A DNA stretch of 33,330 nt from Leptolyngbya sp. FACHB-60 (GCF_014695775.1 NZ_JACJOX010000003.1:1-33330), one strand, 5' to 3'; positions 1 to 8,582 are shown, counted from the stretch's first letter. Translations and numbers: made by a program. Notes: a model not told the origin generated them from the sequence alone.

Positions 1-156
1 GACTATGACCAGGAGTTATACAAAGCACGGCATCTAATTGAGAACTTCTTTGCCAAGCTTAAGCAGTATCGAGCGATTGCTACCCGCTACGATAAGCTCG
101 CAGAAACCTTTCTTAGTGCAATCTACATGGCGGCTGTCGTGATTTGGCTTAATTGA
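1..156 (+). CDS. IS5-family transposase, C-terminal end (5' truncated by window edge)
   Basis: Open from the first base to a TGA stop at 154-156 (51 residues visible). The fragment carries the C-terminal signature of IS4/IS5-superfamily DDE transposases, Y-(2)-R-(3)-E-(6)-K, at Y7, R10, E14 and K21. The Glu is the third catalytic acid of the DDE triad. The following stretch (RYDKLAETFLSAIYMAAVV) is typical of the short ISL2/IS1031-like transposases of cyanobacteria. The N-terminal part and the left end of the element lie outside the window, so I cannot tell whether the element is intact. It lies directly upstream of the CruG-like gene. Confidence 0.85.
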   Translation, partial: DYDQELYKARHLIENFFAKLKQYRAIATRYDKLAETFLSAIYMAAVVIWLN

Positions 157-166
157 TGACACGCCC

Positions 167-200
167 TAGGCCTCGGATGGTAGATATTATCCGAGGCTTA
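167..200. terminator. 12-bp stem hairpin just after the transposase
   Basis: The left arm TAGGCCTCGGAT (167-178) pairs with the right arm ATCCGAGGCTTA (189-200), with one G-T pair and a 10-nt loop. No run of T follows, so this is either a weak terminator or part of the right end of the insertion sequence. It insulates the CruG-like gene from the transposase. Confidence 0.5.
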
Positions 201-274
201 GTATTCTGAAATTGAGTTCGTGAGTCTACAGTCAATAGATTCAATAGTTGTAATGTCCGTTTTGAGGTACTCCC

Positions 275-1489
275 TTGTCCACTGATGTGGTCGCCCTATT
301 TCCTTGGCCAAGTTTTGTAGCGGTCGTGCTGCTGCTGGTGCAGTTGCCGATGGTGGCGGTACTGCTGTCGCGGTTGATGCAGGGTCCCTTTCGCAGACCA
401 CCTCTGGCTCCAGTGCCCCCTGACCCCGATCTGCTAGGCACGGTTTCGGTAGTGGTGCCTACGCTTAACGAAGCAGATCGGATACGCCCCTGCCTGGAGG
501 GTTTGATCCGTCAGGGCTACGAAGTGCGGGAAATTTTAGTCGTAGACAGCCGCTCAACCGACGGCACCCAGTCGGTAGTTAATGCTTACCAGGCTCACGA
601 CCCACGGTTGCGCCTGCTAGAGGATGACCCTTTGCCCCAGGGTTGGGTCGGGCGTCCCTGGGCCTTAGACTACGGCTTTCGCCAAACATCAACCGCTAGT
701 ACCTGGGTGTTGGGCGTCGACGCTGATACTCAGCCTCAGCCTGGCCTAGTGGCAGCTTTAGCCAAAGCGATGAACAGCGAGAGCTATGACCTAGTGTCCC
801 TCGCGCCTCGGTTCATTCTCAAGCACCCCGGCGAATTCTGGCTGCAGCCCGCTTTGCTAATGACACTGGTGTACCGATTTGGCCCGGCGGGCAGCCCCAG
901 TGGCTCGTCGCAGCGGGTGATGGCTAACGGCCAGTGCTTTATGGTGCGGCGATCGCTGCTCGAAAAACTCGACGGCTATCAGGCCGCCTCTACCTCTTTT
1001 TGCGACGATGTGACCCTGGCTCGCCACGCTGCGGCCCAGGGTGCCAGAGTGGGCTTCTGGGATGGCACTCGCCTACTAAAAGTGCGCATGTACGAAGGCA
1101 TGGCCGAAACCTGGCGCGAGTGGGGCCGCTCCCTTGACCTCAAAGACGCGGCTTCAGCCGCTCAGGTCTGGTGGGATTGGACATTTCTTGCCCTGGTGCA
1201 GGGGTTGCCCTGGGTGCTCGTACCGGGGCTAGGGGCGCTTCAGCACTTTGCGCCCGCATCGTGGTCGTTGACACTACAGAGCTTGCTTGTCGTGAACATG
1301 GGCTTGCTCTTTATGCGCTTGGGCATGCAGGCGGCGGTGTCAACAGCGTACGATCTCGAAGGAGCACCAGGAGCTTGGGCTTTTTGGCTGTCGCCCCTAG
1401 CCGACTTGGCAGCGGTAGCGCGCATTGGGCTCTCTTCTTTGCGGCGGCCTACCCAATGGCGGGGGCGACAGTATCCAGTTGTGGACTAG
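275..1489 (+). CDS. cruG: Family 2 glycosyltransferase, CruG-like (2'-O-glycosylation of myxol-type carotenoids)
   Basis: A 404-residue GT2 glycosyltransferase. A hydrophobic N-terminal anchor (about residues 10-32) precedes the GT-A fold: SVVVPTLNEADRIRPCLEGL, EILVVDSRSTDGT, and the metal-binding D-x-D at D149-A-D151 in GVDADTQPQPG. Three hydrophobic segments follow in the last 120 residues. Length and architecture fit CruG, the glycosyltransferase that adds a sugar at the 2' hydroxyl of myxol-type carotenoids. The specific assignment rests on recalled family resemblance (GWVGRPWAL, ADTQPQPGLV), not on a search. The start is TTG at 275, supported by GAGG at 264-267; GTG at 287 is the alternative. 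CruF, the usual partner, is not in the window, and the transposase sits where it might have been. Convergent with the CYTH gene, 17 bp away. Confidence 0.7.
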   Translation: MSTDVVALFPWPSFVAVVLLLVQLPMVAVLLSRLMQGPFRRPPLAPVPPDPDLLGTVSVVVPTLNEADRIRPCLEGLIRQGYEVREILVVDSRSTDGTQSVVNAYQAHDPRLRLLEDDPLPQGWVGRPWALDYGFRQTSTASTWVLGVDADTQPQPGLVAALAKAMNSESYDLVSLAPRFILKHPGEFWLQPALLMTLVYRFGPAGSPSGSSQRVMANGQCFMVRRSLLEKLDGYQAASTSFCDDVTLARHAAAQGARVGFWDGTRLLKVRMYEGMAETWREWGRSLDLKDAASAAQVWWDWTFLALVQGLPWVLVPGLGALQHFAPASWSLTLQSLLVVNMGLLFMRLGMQAAVSTAYDLEGAPGAWAFWLSPLADLAAVARIGLSSLRRPTQWRGRQYPVVD

Positions 1490-1506
1490 AGCACAGGAGT
1501 AAAGCT

Positions 1507-1977
1507 CTAGGCATTCCAGCTCCTAAAGGGATGGCGAGCAAGGTTGGAGTTCTGATAGCGCGAGTCGTAACTCACCTCTGCACCTATCCAGTCAGGCAGG
1601 TTGACGACTTGATCAGCACTGGTAAGCTCAACCTCTGCAACGATCAATCCCTGATTTTCGCCCAGAAATTCGTCTATTTCCCACACTACATTCCCCAGGG
1701 GAAGGCGATAGCGCGTTTTTTCGATTAGGGGCGGCTGACAGAGGGTTGCCAGCATAGTCTGGGCATCGGCAACGGGAATGGGATACTCAAACTCAGGGCG
1801 CACTAGACCCACAGCCGGGCCTTTGAGGGTTAGATAGGCGCGATCGCCCACTCGCCTTACCCGCACAGTCCGCGCATCCTGAGTAGGAATGTAGCCCTGG
1901 CGGATCAATTCGCCCTGGGCAGCCTGACGCCAGCCATCACCCACCACCAAAAATTTTCGCTCAATTTCCTGACCCAT
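1507..1977 (-). CDS. CYTH domain protein (triphosphate tunnel metalloenzyme family)
   Basis: 156 residues, a typical length for bacterial single-domain CYTH proteins. The N-terminus has the diagnostic E-x-E-x-K motif (EIERKFLV). Alternating charged residues on beta strands follow (TVRVRRVGDRAYLTLKGP; EFEYPIP; EIDEFLG; VAEVELTS), which in this family line a tunnel that binds triphosphates and divalent metal. Characterised bacterial members are mostly inorganic triphosphatases, and others are adenylate cyclases or thiamine triphosphatases. The exact substrate cannot be read from sequence. Cytosolic; no signal peptide. About 60 bp separates the preceding sds gene region from the ATG, so it may be read through from sds. 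Confidence 0.85.
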   Translation of the reverse strand: MGQEIERKFLVVGDGWRQAAQGELIRQGYIPTQDARTVRVRRVGDRAYLTLKGPAVGLVRPEFEYPIPVADAQTMLATLCQPPLIEKTRYRLPLGNVVWEIDEFLGENQGLIVAEVELTSADQVVNLPDWIGAEVSYDSRYQNSNLARHPFRSWNA

Positions 1978-2067
1978 CGGCTTACTAAGAGCTACCTTTG
2001 CAGCCTAGCCTAACTTGCTCTAGTCCAAGAGATTTAGTTACATCCCTGCATTGAGCGCTCCTCTGGC

Positions 2068-3039
2068 CTAGGAAATACGCCGCAGCACGTAGCTAGTCAG
2101 GTCTTGGAGAGCCTGGCGAGCGGCAGAGGGGGGCAGGTGCTCTAGACAAGCTGCTGCTAGGCGGGCATGGGTGGCAGCAAGTTCGCGCGATCGCGCAATG
2201 CCGGTGCTCTGATGCACCAAGTTAATGGCCTGGTCAAAATCATCGGCCTCAGAAAATTCCCGCTCAATTAGAGTCGTGAGAAAGGGATACTCAGCCATCG
2301 CGTAGAGCACAGGAGCCGTCAAGTTGCCACTCTTGAGATCAGAGCAGGCAGGCTTACCCAACACCTCATCAGAGCTAGTGAAGTCGAGAATATCGTCAAC
2401 TACCTGAAAGGCTAGCCCCAAATGCCGACCGTAGTCGTAGAGCTGCTCAATTACAGTTTCCGACACGTTGCTCAGCACTCCTGCTGCCTTAGCGCTATTG
2501 GCCATCAGCGATGCTGTCTTGAAATAGCTCTTATCTAGATAGGCATCAATCGAGAAGCTAGTATCAAAGCGGTTCAGCCCCTGCTGGATCTCGCCCTCGG
2601 CCAGGTCCATAATCACCTGGGAAAGGAGCTTGACCACTCGCAGATTGTCGAGGTTGGCCAAATACCACGAGGCTTGGGCAAACAAAAAATCACCCGCCAG
2701 CACCGCAATGCGGTTGCCAAACCTGCTGTGCACGGTGGGCACTCCGCGCCGCACGCTGGATTCATCGACCACATCGTCATGCACCAGGCTAGCCGTGTGG
2801 ATCATTTCGGTAATCTCGGCCAGGCGGCGATGCTTGGGAGTGATCTCTTGCCCCGGCAGGGTGGCCTTAGACAGCAGCAGCACAATCGCTGGGCGCACCC
2901 GCTTGCCCCCAGCGCCAAACAGGTGTTCGGCCGCTGCCGACAAAATGGGATGCCGCGACCCAACTAACCCCTTGAGATTGTGAGTCATCAGGTCAAGGTC
3001 GGACTCAACTGGCGCGAAAAGAGAAGTTACTGAAGTCAT
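2068..3039 (-). CDS. sds: Solanesyl/polyprenyl diphosphate synthase
   Basis: A trans-isoprenyl diphosphate synthase of about 323 residues that makes the long prenyl chain of plastoquinone. Both aspartate-rich motifs are present: the first in VHDDVVDESSVRRG, the second in QVVDDILDF. The substrate-binding GGKRVRPA (FGAGGKRVRPAIVLLL) lies near the N-terminus and the lysine-containing KTASL lies mid-protein. No bulky residues immediately precede the first Asp-rich motif (MIHTASLVHDD), as expected for a long-chain synthase. The ATG at 3039 is preferred over an upstream TTG at 3051 because it gives the usual family length. Product: C45, possibly C40 or C50, by analogy. It lies next to murI but is separated from it by a small plus-strand ORF. 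Confidence 0.9.
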   Translation of the reverse strand: MTSVTSLFAPVESDLDLMTHNLKGLVGSRHPILSAAAEHLFGAGGKRVRPAIVLLLSKATLPGQEITPKHRRLAEITEMIHTASLVHDDVVDESSVRRGVPTVHSRFGNRIAVLAGDFLFAQASWYLANLDNLRVVKLLSQVIMDLAEGEIQQGLNRFDTSFSIDAYLDKSYFKTASLMANSAKAAGVLSNVSETVIEQLYDYGRHLGLAFQVVDDILDFTSSDEVLGKPACSDLKSGNLTAPVLYAMAEYPFLTTLIEREFSEADDFDQAINLVHQSTGIARSRELAATHARLAAACLEHLPPSAARQALQDLTSYVLRRIS

Positions 3040-3051
3040 AGACCCCGGCAA

Positions 3052-3409
3052 GAGCGCTAAAGTTACGAATTTTTACATATTCTATCGTCATTCTAAGACA
3101 ACCCCAGAAGGAGTATTGGTAAAAGCTCAGCCTTTTTTGTTGGCTATCAGACTATGGCCGGAGCTTAGTCAGTCGTTGACACTAGCACTAAACCCGCTGG
3201 TGGGCCTGCGTTACGCTCCTTAGGCCGACACCGCAGCATTGGCCAAACGGCCCGAACCGATTTACAAAATTAGCCCAAAATTTAAGTGACTTTACACCTC
3301 ATATTTCTCACCCGACAGCAAAATGCCGTGATAGGATTAATTTAAGAATTTCTCAAGAAAACAAGTAGAGTCCGTCAGTTTTTTGTCTGACTTTGTCTTG
3401 TTTGCTTAA
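3052..3409. other. Intergenic region upstream of sds and the small membrane ORF
   Basis: 358 bp without a convincing gene. It must hold the sds promoter (minus strand) and, if real, the promoter of the small plus-strand ORF. AT-rich patches occur at 3064-3085 and 3333-3365, but no convincing -35/-10 pair or long hairpin was found. Confidence 0.5.
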
Positions 3410-3751
3410 TTGAATGAATCGATCGCGGTGCTAAGTGAGTTTCTTACTGGTTTCCTAGGCGCTCGGTCGTTTTTACTAGCTTCTACGGGCGTATTAGCGC
3501 CCAAGATTGTTGGCGAGCAACGTTCCTTCTGCAGAGAGGGAACTGGTCTTTGGCAGCACCTACTGCTGTTCTTGACCGTGCCTATGGCTCGTCAGGCATT
3601 GACGGTCTTCTCTTATCTGCTGCTGCCGACCATGACCTATTCTGCTTCTCTAGTCGTTATTCCGCTGCTAGCGATCGCCTATCTACTCCTGATCTACGCC
3701 ATGCTCGTGCTAGCTCAGCGATTGAGCACCCGGCGTCGCTCCCAGGGTTAG
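3410..3751 (+). CDS. Small hypothetical membrane protein
   Basis: 113 codons from a TTG start (GTG at 3428 is an alternative). I do not recognise a family. The protein has a hydrophobic segment around residues 48-62 and a strong one near 78-103 (SLVVIPLLAIAYLLLIYAML), followed by a basic tail (QRLSTRRRSQG), so one or two transmembrane helices with a cytosolic positive end are likely. Third codon positions in the second half are GC-rich like the neighbouring genes, which supports coding. It fills the gap between murI and sds, and its stop overlaps the 3' end of the convergent murI by 4 bp. No strong ribosome binding site is visible, so the start is uncertain. Confidence 0.5.
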   Translation: MNESIAVLSEFLTGFLGARSFLLASTGVLAPKIVGEQRSFCREGTGLWQHLLLFLTVPMARQALTVFSYLLLPTMTYSASLVVIPLLAIAYLLLIYAMLVLAQRLSTRRRSQG

Positions 3752-4593
3752 CCCTTGGGGTTGGCCACCAGTTCTGGCAGACGAACCTGGCGTACGGTGG
3801 GTTGGTGACCCAACCATTGCACGGCCAAGCGCTTAAACTCAGGAGCCGAGCCACTCACGTAAAACTCTGTCGACCAGGCTGGGGTACTGCTGCGGAGCCC
3901 TAGGGCGTCCAGTTCTTTAGCAGCGGCCGCCACCATAGAAATCGCCGGATCAACGTACTGCATGGTGGCTGGCAAAATTGGCTTTAGCACCGGAGCTAAG
4001 TGAGGATAGTGGGTACAGCCGTACACCAGGGTGTCGATGTTGGCGGCAATTAGCGGTTGCAGATAGGTAGCAGCAACACGCTGAGCCTTGACGTCTTTAA
4101 TTTGGTTTTGCTCAACGATGGGCACAAAATTAGGGCAGCCGACCTCCCACACCTGGCAGGTCGGGTTGATTTCTTGAATGGCGTGAGTGTAGGCACGGCT
4201 GGTGACAGTGGCCTGGGTCGCAATAACGCCAATGCGACGACCCTGCAAAGCTGCCGCTTGGGCCCCTGGCCGAATCAGTCCTAGCACCGGAAAAGGAAAC
4301 TCACCCTGCACCGGGTCTAGGGCTAAGGCTGAGCTAGTGTTGCAGGCCATAATTACCATCTTGACCCCTTGGTCAGCCATCCAGGTCAAGATTTGGCGCA
4401 CAAAGTAGAGAATCTCTTGGGGCGATCGCGAGCCATAGGGCAGTCGCGCCGTATCACCAAAATACACTACCGACTCGTTGGGCAGCTGGCGATAGATTTC
4501 TCGCAGCACGGTGAGGCCACCCACACCGCTGTCGAAGATGCCAATGGAAGCCGGTCGCGTAGCCAGCAAGCGATGGTCTAACCCGTTTTTCAT
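3748..4593 (-). CDS. murI: Glutamate racemase
   Basis: 281 residues. It converts L- to D-glutamate for peptidoglycan. N-terminal IGIFDSGVGGLTVLREIYRQ and YFGDTARLPYGSRS are the family hallmarks. The two catalytic cysteines sit in MACNTSSA and VYGCTHYPHL, with an acidic residue next to GIFDSG as expected. Full length for the family. It shares its strand with sds, a neighbourhood I recall from other cyanobacteria. The ATG at 4593 is followed by about 15 residues before the first beta strand. Its 3' end overlaps the small membrane ORF by 4 bp. Confidence 0.95.
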   Translation of the reverse strand: MKNGLDHRLLATRPASIGIFDSGVGGLTVLREIYRQLPNESVVYFGDTARLPYGSRSPQEILYFVRQILTWMADQGVKMVIMACNTSSALALDPVQGEFPFPVLGLIRPGAQAAALQGRRIGVIATQATVTSRAYTHAIQEINPTCQVWEVGCPNFVPIVEQNQIKDVKAQRVAATYLQPLIAANIDTLVYGCTHYPHLAPVLKPILPATMQYVDPAISMVAAAAKELDALGLRSSTPAWSTEFYVSGSAPEFKRLAVQWLGHQPTVRQVRLPELVANPKG

Positions 4594-5476
4594 GGGTGCT
4601 TATGCTTAGGGATGAAAAAATAATCTCACTGAGTCTACCGGTTTTTGAGCAGTCCCTAGTAGGTTGTGTGACAGTGCCGGTGAGCTCCAGTCGAGGGAAC
4701 TGACAGCTTGTAGTATGCCGCCAAACCCGCCATAGAGTTGCCATACCACCGACACACCCCTGCTACATGATTTCAGTATCTTAAGGTTTGAGAAGGTTTA
4801 ACCTGCCGCTATGACTATTTGGTGCAGCAGGTTCGGTTTTCTCAGGAGGGAAACCCCCATGTTTAAAGGCTTAGATCCTTGAAAATAGAGATGTTCTCAA
4901 AGCCATTAGCCCAGGGTTCTAGTTTTGAACTGAAACATCTGATGCAGACTGCCCTGCTGCCGTTGGCTAACCTAAATCTCTAGGGAAACAAAGTGACCCC
5001 TACCCCCGTCAAACGCATAACTACACCTGTAGCACTTTACGCAACCAGAAAGTTGTTATATTCTGGAGGAGTAAACTCATACTGGCTTCGAGTTTTGTGA
5101 GGACTCTAGCCGTCGGTACCGACATCAGGTTTTGCACCGTTGATTAAGCCACAGCTTCAGCAGACACACATCTGGATGACTGTTGGACGGGTGACTCTGC
5201 ATTGCAAGTAATTAACTTAGTCCTGATCTTAAGGATCAGCGATGAGAATTGTAGAACCGCATCTTGCCAAAGCATGAGGGATGTGCGTATGAGACAGAAC
5301 TTACAGTTTGATTGATTTCTCTCAGTTCAGTATTGAAGCCGATATAAGGCCGAGCAGCTCGCTATCTCTCCGTGTTTCGGCCCAGGCATTTTTGAAAGGT
5401 GATCGCTTTCTTATCAGTTTTTGGATTTCAGCATTCAGTGTTTGCTGCATCGTCAGTGGAGGACAAAGGTTAATTC
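4594..5476. promoter_or_regulatory. Long (883 bp) divergent upstream region of the sigma factor gene and murI
   Basis: No substantial gene. At 4811-4882 there is a 23-codon open frame; its internal ATG at 4859 has a near-perfect Shine-Dalgarno (CAGGAGGG, 4843-4850) but encodes only MFKGLDP before a stop. A candidate promoter is TTTACG (5036-5041), 17 bp, TATTCT (5059-5064). If that promoter is used, the sigma mRNA has a leader of roughly 400 nt. The second half has runs of short repeats and AT tracts but no long hairpin that I can support. Confidence 0.35.
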
Positions 5477-6460
5477 ATGGCTAAAACAAAGACCCGTACG
5501 TTAAAAAGCAAGCCCCTCTACAGTGCTGACGCTGTACGAACCTACCTCCATGAGATTGGCCGAGTACCGCTGCTCACCCACGAAGAGGAGATTATCTTCG
5601 GTAAGCAGGTGCAGTCCTATATGGCGCTGCTAGAGCAAAAAGAAGGCTTGACTGAGACCTTGGGCCACGAACCTACCCAAGGCGAGTGGGCTGAAGCTGC
5701 TGGTTTAGACGAAACTCAGCTCAACCACACTGTGCGTCAGGGCGAGCGCGCCAAGCGCAAAATGATTGAGGCGAACCTGCGTCTGGTAGTAGCGATCGCC
5801 AAAAAGTACCAGAAGCGCAACCTAGAATTTCTAGACCTCATTCAAGAGGGCACCCTTGGCTTGGAGCGCGGTGTTGAGAAGTTTGACCCCACTAAGGGCT
5901 ATAAATTCTCAACCTATGCCTACTGGTGGATTCGCCAAGCCATCACCCGTGCAATCGCCCAACAGGCGCGCACCATTCGCTTGCCGATTCACATCACCGA
6001 AAAACTCAACAAAATCAAGCGGGTACAGCGCGAGCTGTCTCAGCAGCTAGGCCGCAGCCCCAACGCCAACGAAATCGGTGAGGCGTTAGAGCTAGAGCCC
6101 AAGCAAATTCGCGAGTTTTTGGTGCTGGCGCGGCAGCCCATTTCGCTAGATGTGCGCATTGGCGACAACCAGGATACGGAGCTGCAAGAGCTGCTTGAAG
6201 ACGACGGCATTTCGCCTGAAACCTTCACTGCTCAAGAGTCGCTAAAACAGGATATTCGCAACTTACTGTCTGAGCTCACCCCTCAGCAGAAAGAGGTGAT
6301 TACCCTGCGCTACGGTCTTGAGGATGGTAACGAGCTGTCGCTAGCCAAGGTGGGCAACCGCATGAATATCAGCCGTGAGCGGGTGCGCCAGCTAGAGCAA
6401 CAGGCTCTCAAACATCTGCGCCGCCGCAAATCCACCATGCATGGTTACATCGCTAGCTAG
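5477..6460 (+). CDS. RNA polymerase sigma factor, sigma-70 family group 2 (RpoD-like, non-essential type)
   Basis: 327 residues. Region 1.2 is [23 protein letters not shown]. Region 2, including core binding and -10 recognition, is [24 protein letters not shown] through [19 protein letters not shown]. Region 3 is [19 protein letters not shown]. Region 4 with its helix-turn-helix is [18 protein letters not shown] to [19 protein letters not shown]. It lacks region 1.1 and the long acidic N-terminus of principal SigA, so it is a group 2 factor. I cannot decide between SigB, SigC, SigD and SigE types from memory. These factors respond to light, redox, nutrient or heat stress. ATG at 5477 has GGAGGA at 5458-5463. 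A strong terminator follows directly. Confidence 0.93.
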   Translation: MAKTKTRTLKSKPLYSADAVRTYLHEIGRVPLLTHEEEIIFGKQVQSYMALLEQKEGLTETLGHEPTQGEWAEAAGLDETQLNHTVRQGERAKRKMIEANLRLVVAIAKKYQKRNLEFLDLIQEGTLGLERGVEKFDPTKGYKFSTYAYWWIRQAITRAIAQQARTIRLPIHITEKLNKIKRVQRELSQQLGRSPNANEIGEALELEPKQIREFLVLARQPISLDVRIGDNQDTELQELLEDDGISPETFTAQESLKQDIRNLLSELTPQQKEVITLRYGLEDGNELSLAKVGNRMNISRERVRQLEQQALKHLRRRKSTMHGYIAS

Positions 6461-6481
6461 GTGATTGTGCGGGCTTCTTTA

Positions 6482-6528
6482 CCGCCCCTTGCTCAGGACA
6501 GACTTTTCTGGAGCAAGGGGCGGTTTTT
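6482..6528 (+). terminator. Rho-independent terminator of the sigma factor gene
   Basis: Perfect 13-bp inverted repeat CCGCCCCTTGCTC (6482-6494) and GAGCAAGGGGCGG (6511-6523), 16-nt loop, followed by five T (6524-6528). It starts 22 bp after the sigma stop codon. Confidence 0.95.
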
Positions 6529-6674
6529 GCTTTATACAACTTGGCTGCTCACTGTAAAACCAAGCTTCACCATGTGTCTCTACAGATAGCGCATGGTGGG
6601 GTGCGATCGCCTAACTTCGCCATCTTCGAGAAAGGTGAGCGGATCGAGGTAGTGGGCAGCGGCAGCAGCTATAA

Positions 6675-6956
6675 CTAAAACTCGCCGGTAACGCGCTTCT
6701 CAAACTCTTGCCGCACGTCCTCAGCAATTTCGAGTGCCTTAGGGTAGATATCAGCGTGAGACTCTTTGAGCCAGGCAAGCAGGCGGCTGAACTGGGCGTT
6801 GCGCAATTCTAAATCGGCTTGAAAAATGGAAGCAGTAGCCATGTGCTGGGCATAGCTGGGGGGATGGCCCTGCTTAATAAACTGAGCCGTTAGGGCCACT
6901 AGGGCTTCTTTGCGAATATCGGGCTGGCTAGAGGCCATTGGAAAGTCCATGTGCAA
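6675..6956 (-). CDS. Small hypothetical protein, 93 aa
   Basis: 93 codons, mostly alpha-helical and acidic at the C-terminus (ALEIAEDVRQEFEKRV). It has no signal peptide or membrane segment, so it is probably cytosolic. I do not recognise a named domain, though the sequence style (ALTAQFIKQGHPPSYAQHMA) resembles lineage-specific conserved cyanobacterial proteins. ATG at 6956 has AGGGAGAG eight to ten bases upstream on the minus strand, and in-frame ATGs follow at 6950 and 6938. It lies downstream of, and convergent with, the sigma factor gene, across a 214-bp gap that contains the sigma terminator. Confidence 0.7.
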   Translation of the reverse strand: MHMDFPMASSQPDIRKEALVALTAQFIKQGHPPSYAQHMATASIFQADLELRNAQFSRLLAWLKESHADIYPKALEIAEDVRQEFEKRVTGEF

Positions 6957-7010
6957 TCTCTCCCTAGGTACAAAAGCCCGCAGCCGTCAGTCAAGTCTGT
7001 GACCCGAGCA

Positions 7011-7121
7011 ATGTACCTAGAATGCCCATCCTTCAGCCGCTACCCTGACGTGCAAGAAAATGTAACTCGGCGGCTCAGCACCTACCGACAGCAACTGTGC
7101 CCCTCTTGCCAGCGGTGTTGA
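7011..7121 (+). CDS. Possible 36-aa cysteine-rich small protein
   Basis: An ATG-started frame of 36 codons ending in TGA. The product starts MYLECPSFSRYPDVQ and ends QQLCPSCQRC, giving Cys at residue 5 and a C-x2-C-x2-C cluster at the very end, which looks like a metal site. Codon third positions are GC-rich like the core genes. No clear Shine-Dalgarno precedes it. It starts 54 bp from the divergent 93-aa gene and lies about 340 bp upstream of coxB. It could be chance; only conservation would decide. Confidence 0.3.
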   Translation: MYLECPSFSRYPDVQENVTRRLSTYRQQLCPSCQRC

Positions 7122-7457
7122 GAAAAGATTGATGCCTAAGAAAACTTTAACCAACCGCTAATCGCGTCTAATTTGATGGGATCTGCGTTAAACACTATAG
7201 ATGGCCATTTTTTTGTTGAGGTTCTGTATTTTTTGACGACCTCGAAGGTTACATAACTTAACAAAAAATACGGCGGTTCGTTGACGGAGTTGAAGCAAAT
7301 CAGAAGTTTCTTAAGCCAGACTAGATCTGACCTTTAGCATGCGAAGAGACATGGCTGATGGTTTTTTAGCCCTGGTAGTTAATTCGCACGTTCCAGGTGC
7401 ATATCCTCACGAGGCTGAGGTTTGCATCCTTCGCAACATCTCCCTAGGAGAGTAGCC
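7122..7457. promoter_or_regulatory. Upstream region of coxB
   Basis: About 336 bp with no supported gene. AT-rich tracts at 7196-7235 and 7255-7272 probably contain the cox promoter, but I cannot assign -35/-10 boxes with confidence. The ribosome binding site of coxB (CTAGGAGAG, 7444-7452) closes the region. Confidence 0.4.
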
Positions 7458-8453
7458 ATGAAACAAATTCCCGCCCCCTTTTGGACACTGATTCTTGGTA
7501 TTGCCGTCACCCTGATCAGTCTTTGGGTGGGGCAAAACCACAATCTACTGCCGGTGCAGGCGTCTGAGCAGGCACCCTTGGTGGATGACCTATTTAACGT
7601 CATGATGACTATTGGCACAGCCCTGTTCATTGTGGTGCAGGGGGCGATCGTCTATTCGCTAATTCGCTTTCGTCAGCCCAAGGGCGACGATACCGACGGT
7701 CTGCCCATTGAGGGCAACCTGCCCCTAGAGGCATTTTGGACTGCCATTCCCGCTGTGATCGTTGTGGGTTTGGGCCTGTACAGCGTTGTGGTGTTTCAAG
7801 AAATGGGCGGTTTTTCGCCCGGTGGCCACCACGGCCACGGTGCCATGGTAGCCATGGCACCACAAGAGTCGTTGATCGATGTGGCCCCCCTGCTGGCTCA
7901 GGGCCTTGACGATGACACCGTCTTTGGCAAAACCCAGGTCTATGGCTTTGGTGCCAGCCCCCTGGTGCAGATGAATCAGCCTGATGTGACGGTGAACGTC
8001 ACAGGTATGCAATTCGCCTGGATTTTTCGCTACCCCGATACGGGTATTACCGATGGAGAACTGCACATTCCCGTAGGTAAAGATGTGCAGCTCAAAATTG
8101 AGGCCCAGGATGTAATTCACTCTTTTTGGGTGCCCCAGTTTCGCCTGAAGCAGGACGCCCTGCCCGGTGAACCCGGTGAACTGCGTTTTGTAGCAACCCG
8201 CGAGGGCACTTATCCGGTGGTCTGTGCCGAACTGTGTGGGTCTTACCACGGCGCTATGCGAACCCAGGTGATTGTGCACTCCCCCGAAGACTACGCCGAC
8301 TGGGTGGCCAGTCGTGTAGCCGAGGCAACGCCCACCACCACCGTGGCTCAACCCATTGAGAAAGCTACCGATGCCGAGTACCTGGCAGAAATCGCCCCCG
8401 ATTTGGCGCGATCGCCGGTTCAAATCGCCCAGACAGGTCTAGTGAATCACTAA
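7458..8453 (+). CDS. coxB: Cytochrome c oxidase subunit II
   Basis: 331 residues from ATG 7458, chosen because AGGAGAG (7446-7452) lies just upstream; a TTG at 7422 would add 12 residues without such support. An N-terminal hydrophobic helix (FWTLILGIAVTLISLW) is followed by two membrane helices (IGTALFIVVQGAIVYSLI; FWTAIPAVIVVGLGLYSVVVF) and a periplasmic/lumenal cupredoxin domain. The binuclear CuA site is intact: His in DVIHSFWVPQFR, and CAELCGSYHGAM supplying two Cys, His and Met. It accepts electrons from cytochrome c6 or plastocyanin and passes them to subunit I. A His/Gly-rich insert (GGHHGHGAM) sits between the second helix and the cupredoxin domain. First gene of coxBAC. Confidence 0.96.
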   Translation: MKQIPAPFWTLILGIAVTLISLWVGQNHNLLPVQASEQAPLVDDLFNVMMTIGTALFIVVQGAIVYSLIRFRQPKGDDTDGLPIEGNLPLEAFWTAIPAVIVVGLGLYSVVVFQEMGGFSPGGHHGHGAMVAMAPQESLIDVAPLLAQGLDDDTVFGKTQVYGFGASPLVQMNQPDVTVNVTGMQFAWIFRYPDTGITDGELHIPVGKDVQLKIEAQDVIHSFWVPQFRLKQDALPGEPGELRFVATREGTYPVVCAELCGSYHGAMRTQVIVHSPEDYADWVASRVAEATPTTTVAQPIEKATDAEYLAEIAPDLARSPVQIAQTGLVNH

Positions 8454-8554
8454 GGCCATATCTCACCGGGTTCATCCTCAACGGTCTAGTGCTGGGTCAA
8501 GAGTTAATTGTGGGTTAGGTGGAATGCCAGCAGAACTCAACAAAGTCAGGCAAC

Positions 8555-8582
8555 GTTAGGTTGCACTTCGTTTCACCCAACC
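8555..8582. repeat. Short degenerate palindromic repeat between coxB and coxA
   Basis: GTTAGGTTGCACTTCGTTTC followed by ACCCAAC is an imperfect inverted repeat (GTTRGGT against ACCCAAC). It belongs to the same GTTGGGTT/AACCCAAC-type family as the elements near 20.7, 21.8, 23.1 and 23.4 kb. It lies in the 213-bp coxB-coxA gap, which holds no gene. Confidence 0.45.

Noticed and set aside
6585..6674. Minus-strand open frame after the 93-aa gene (AHYLDPLTFLEDGEVRRSHP)
   Set aside because: It reads like protein sequence but has no usable start codon and overlaps the stop of the neighbouring gene. Possibly a decayed tail, not supportable as a gene.
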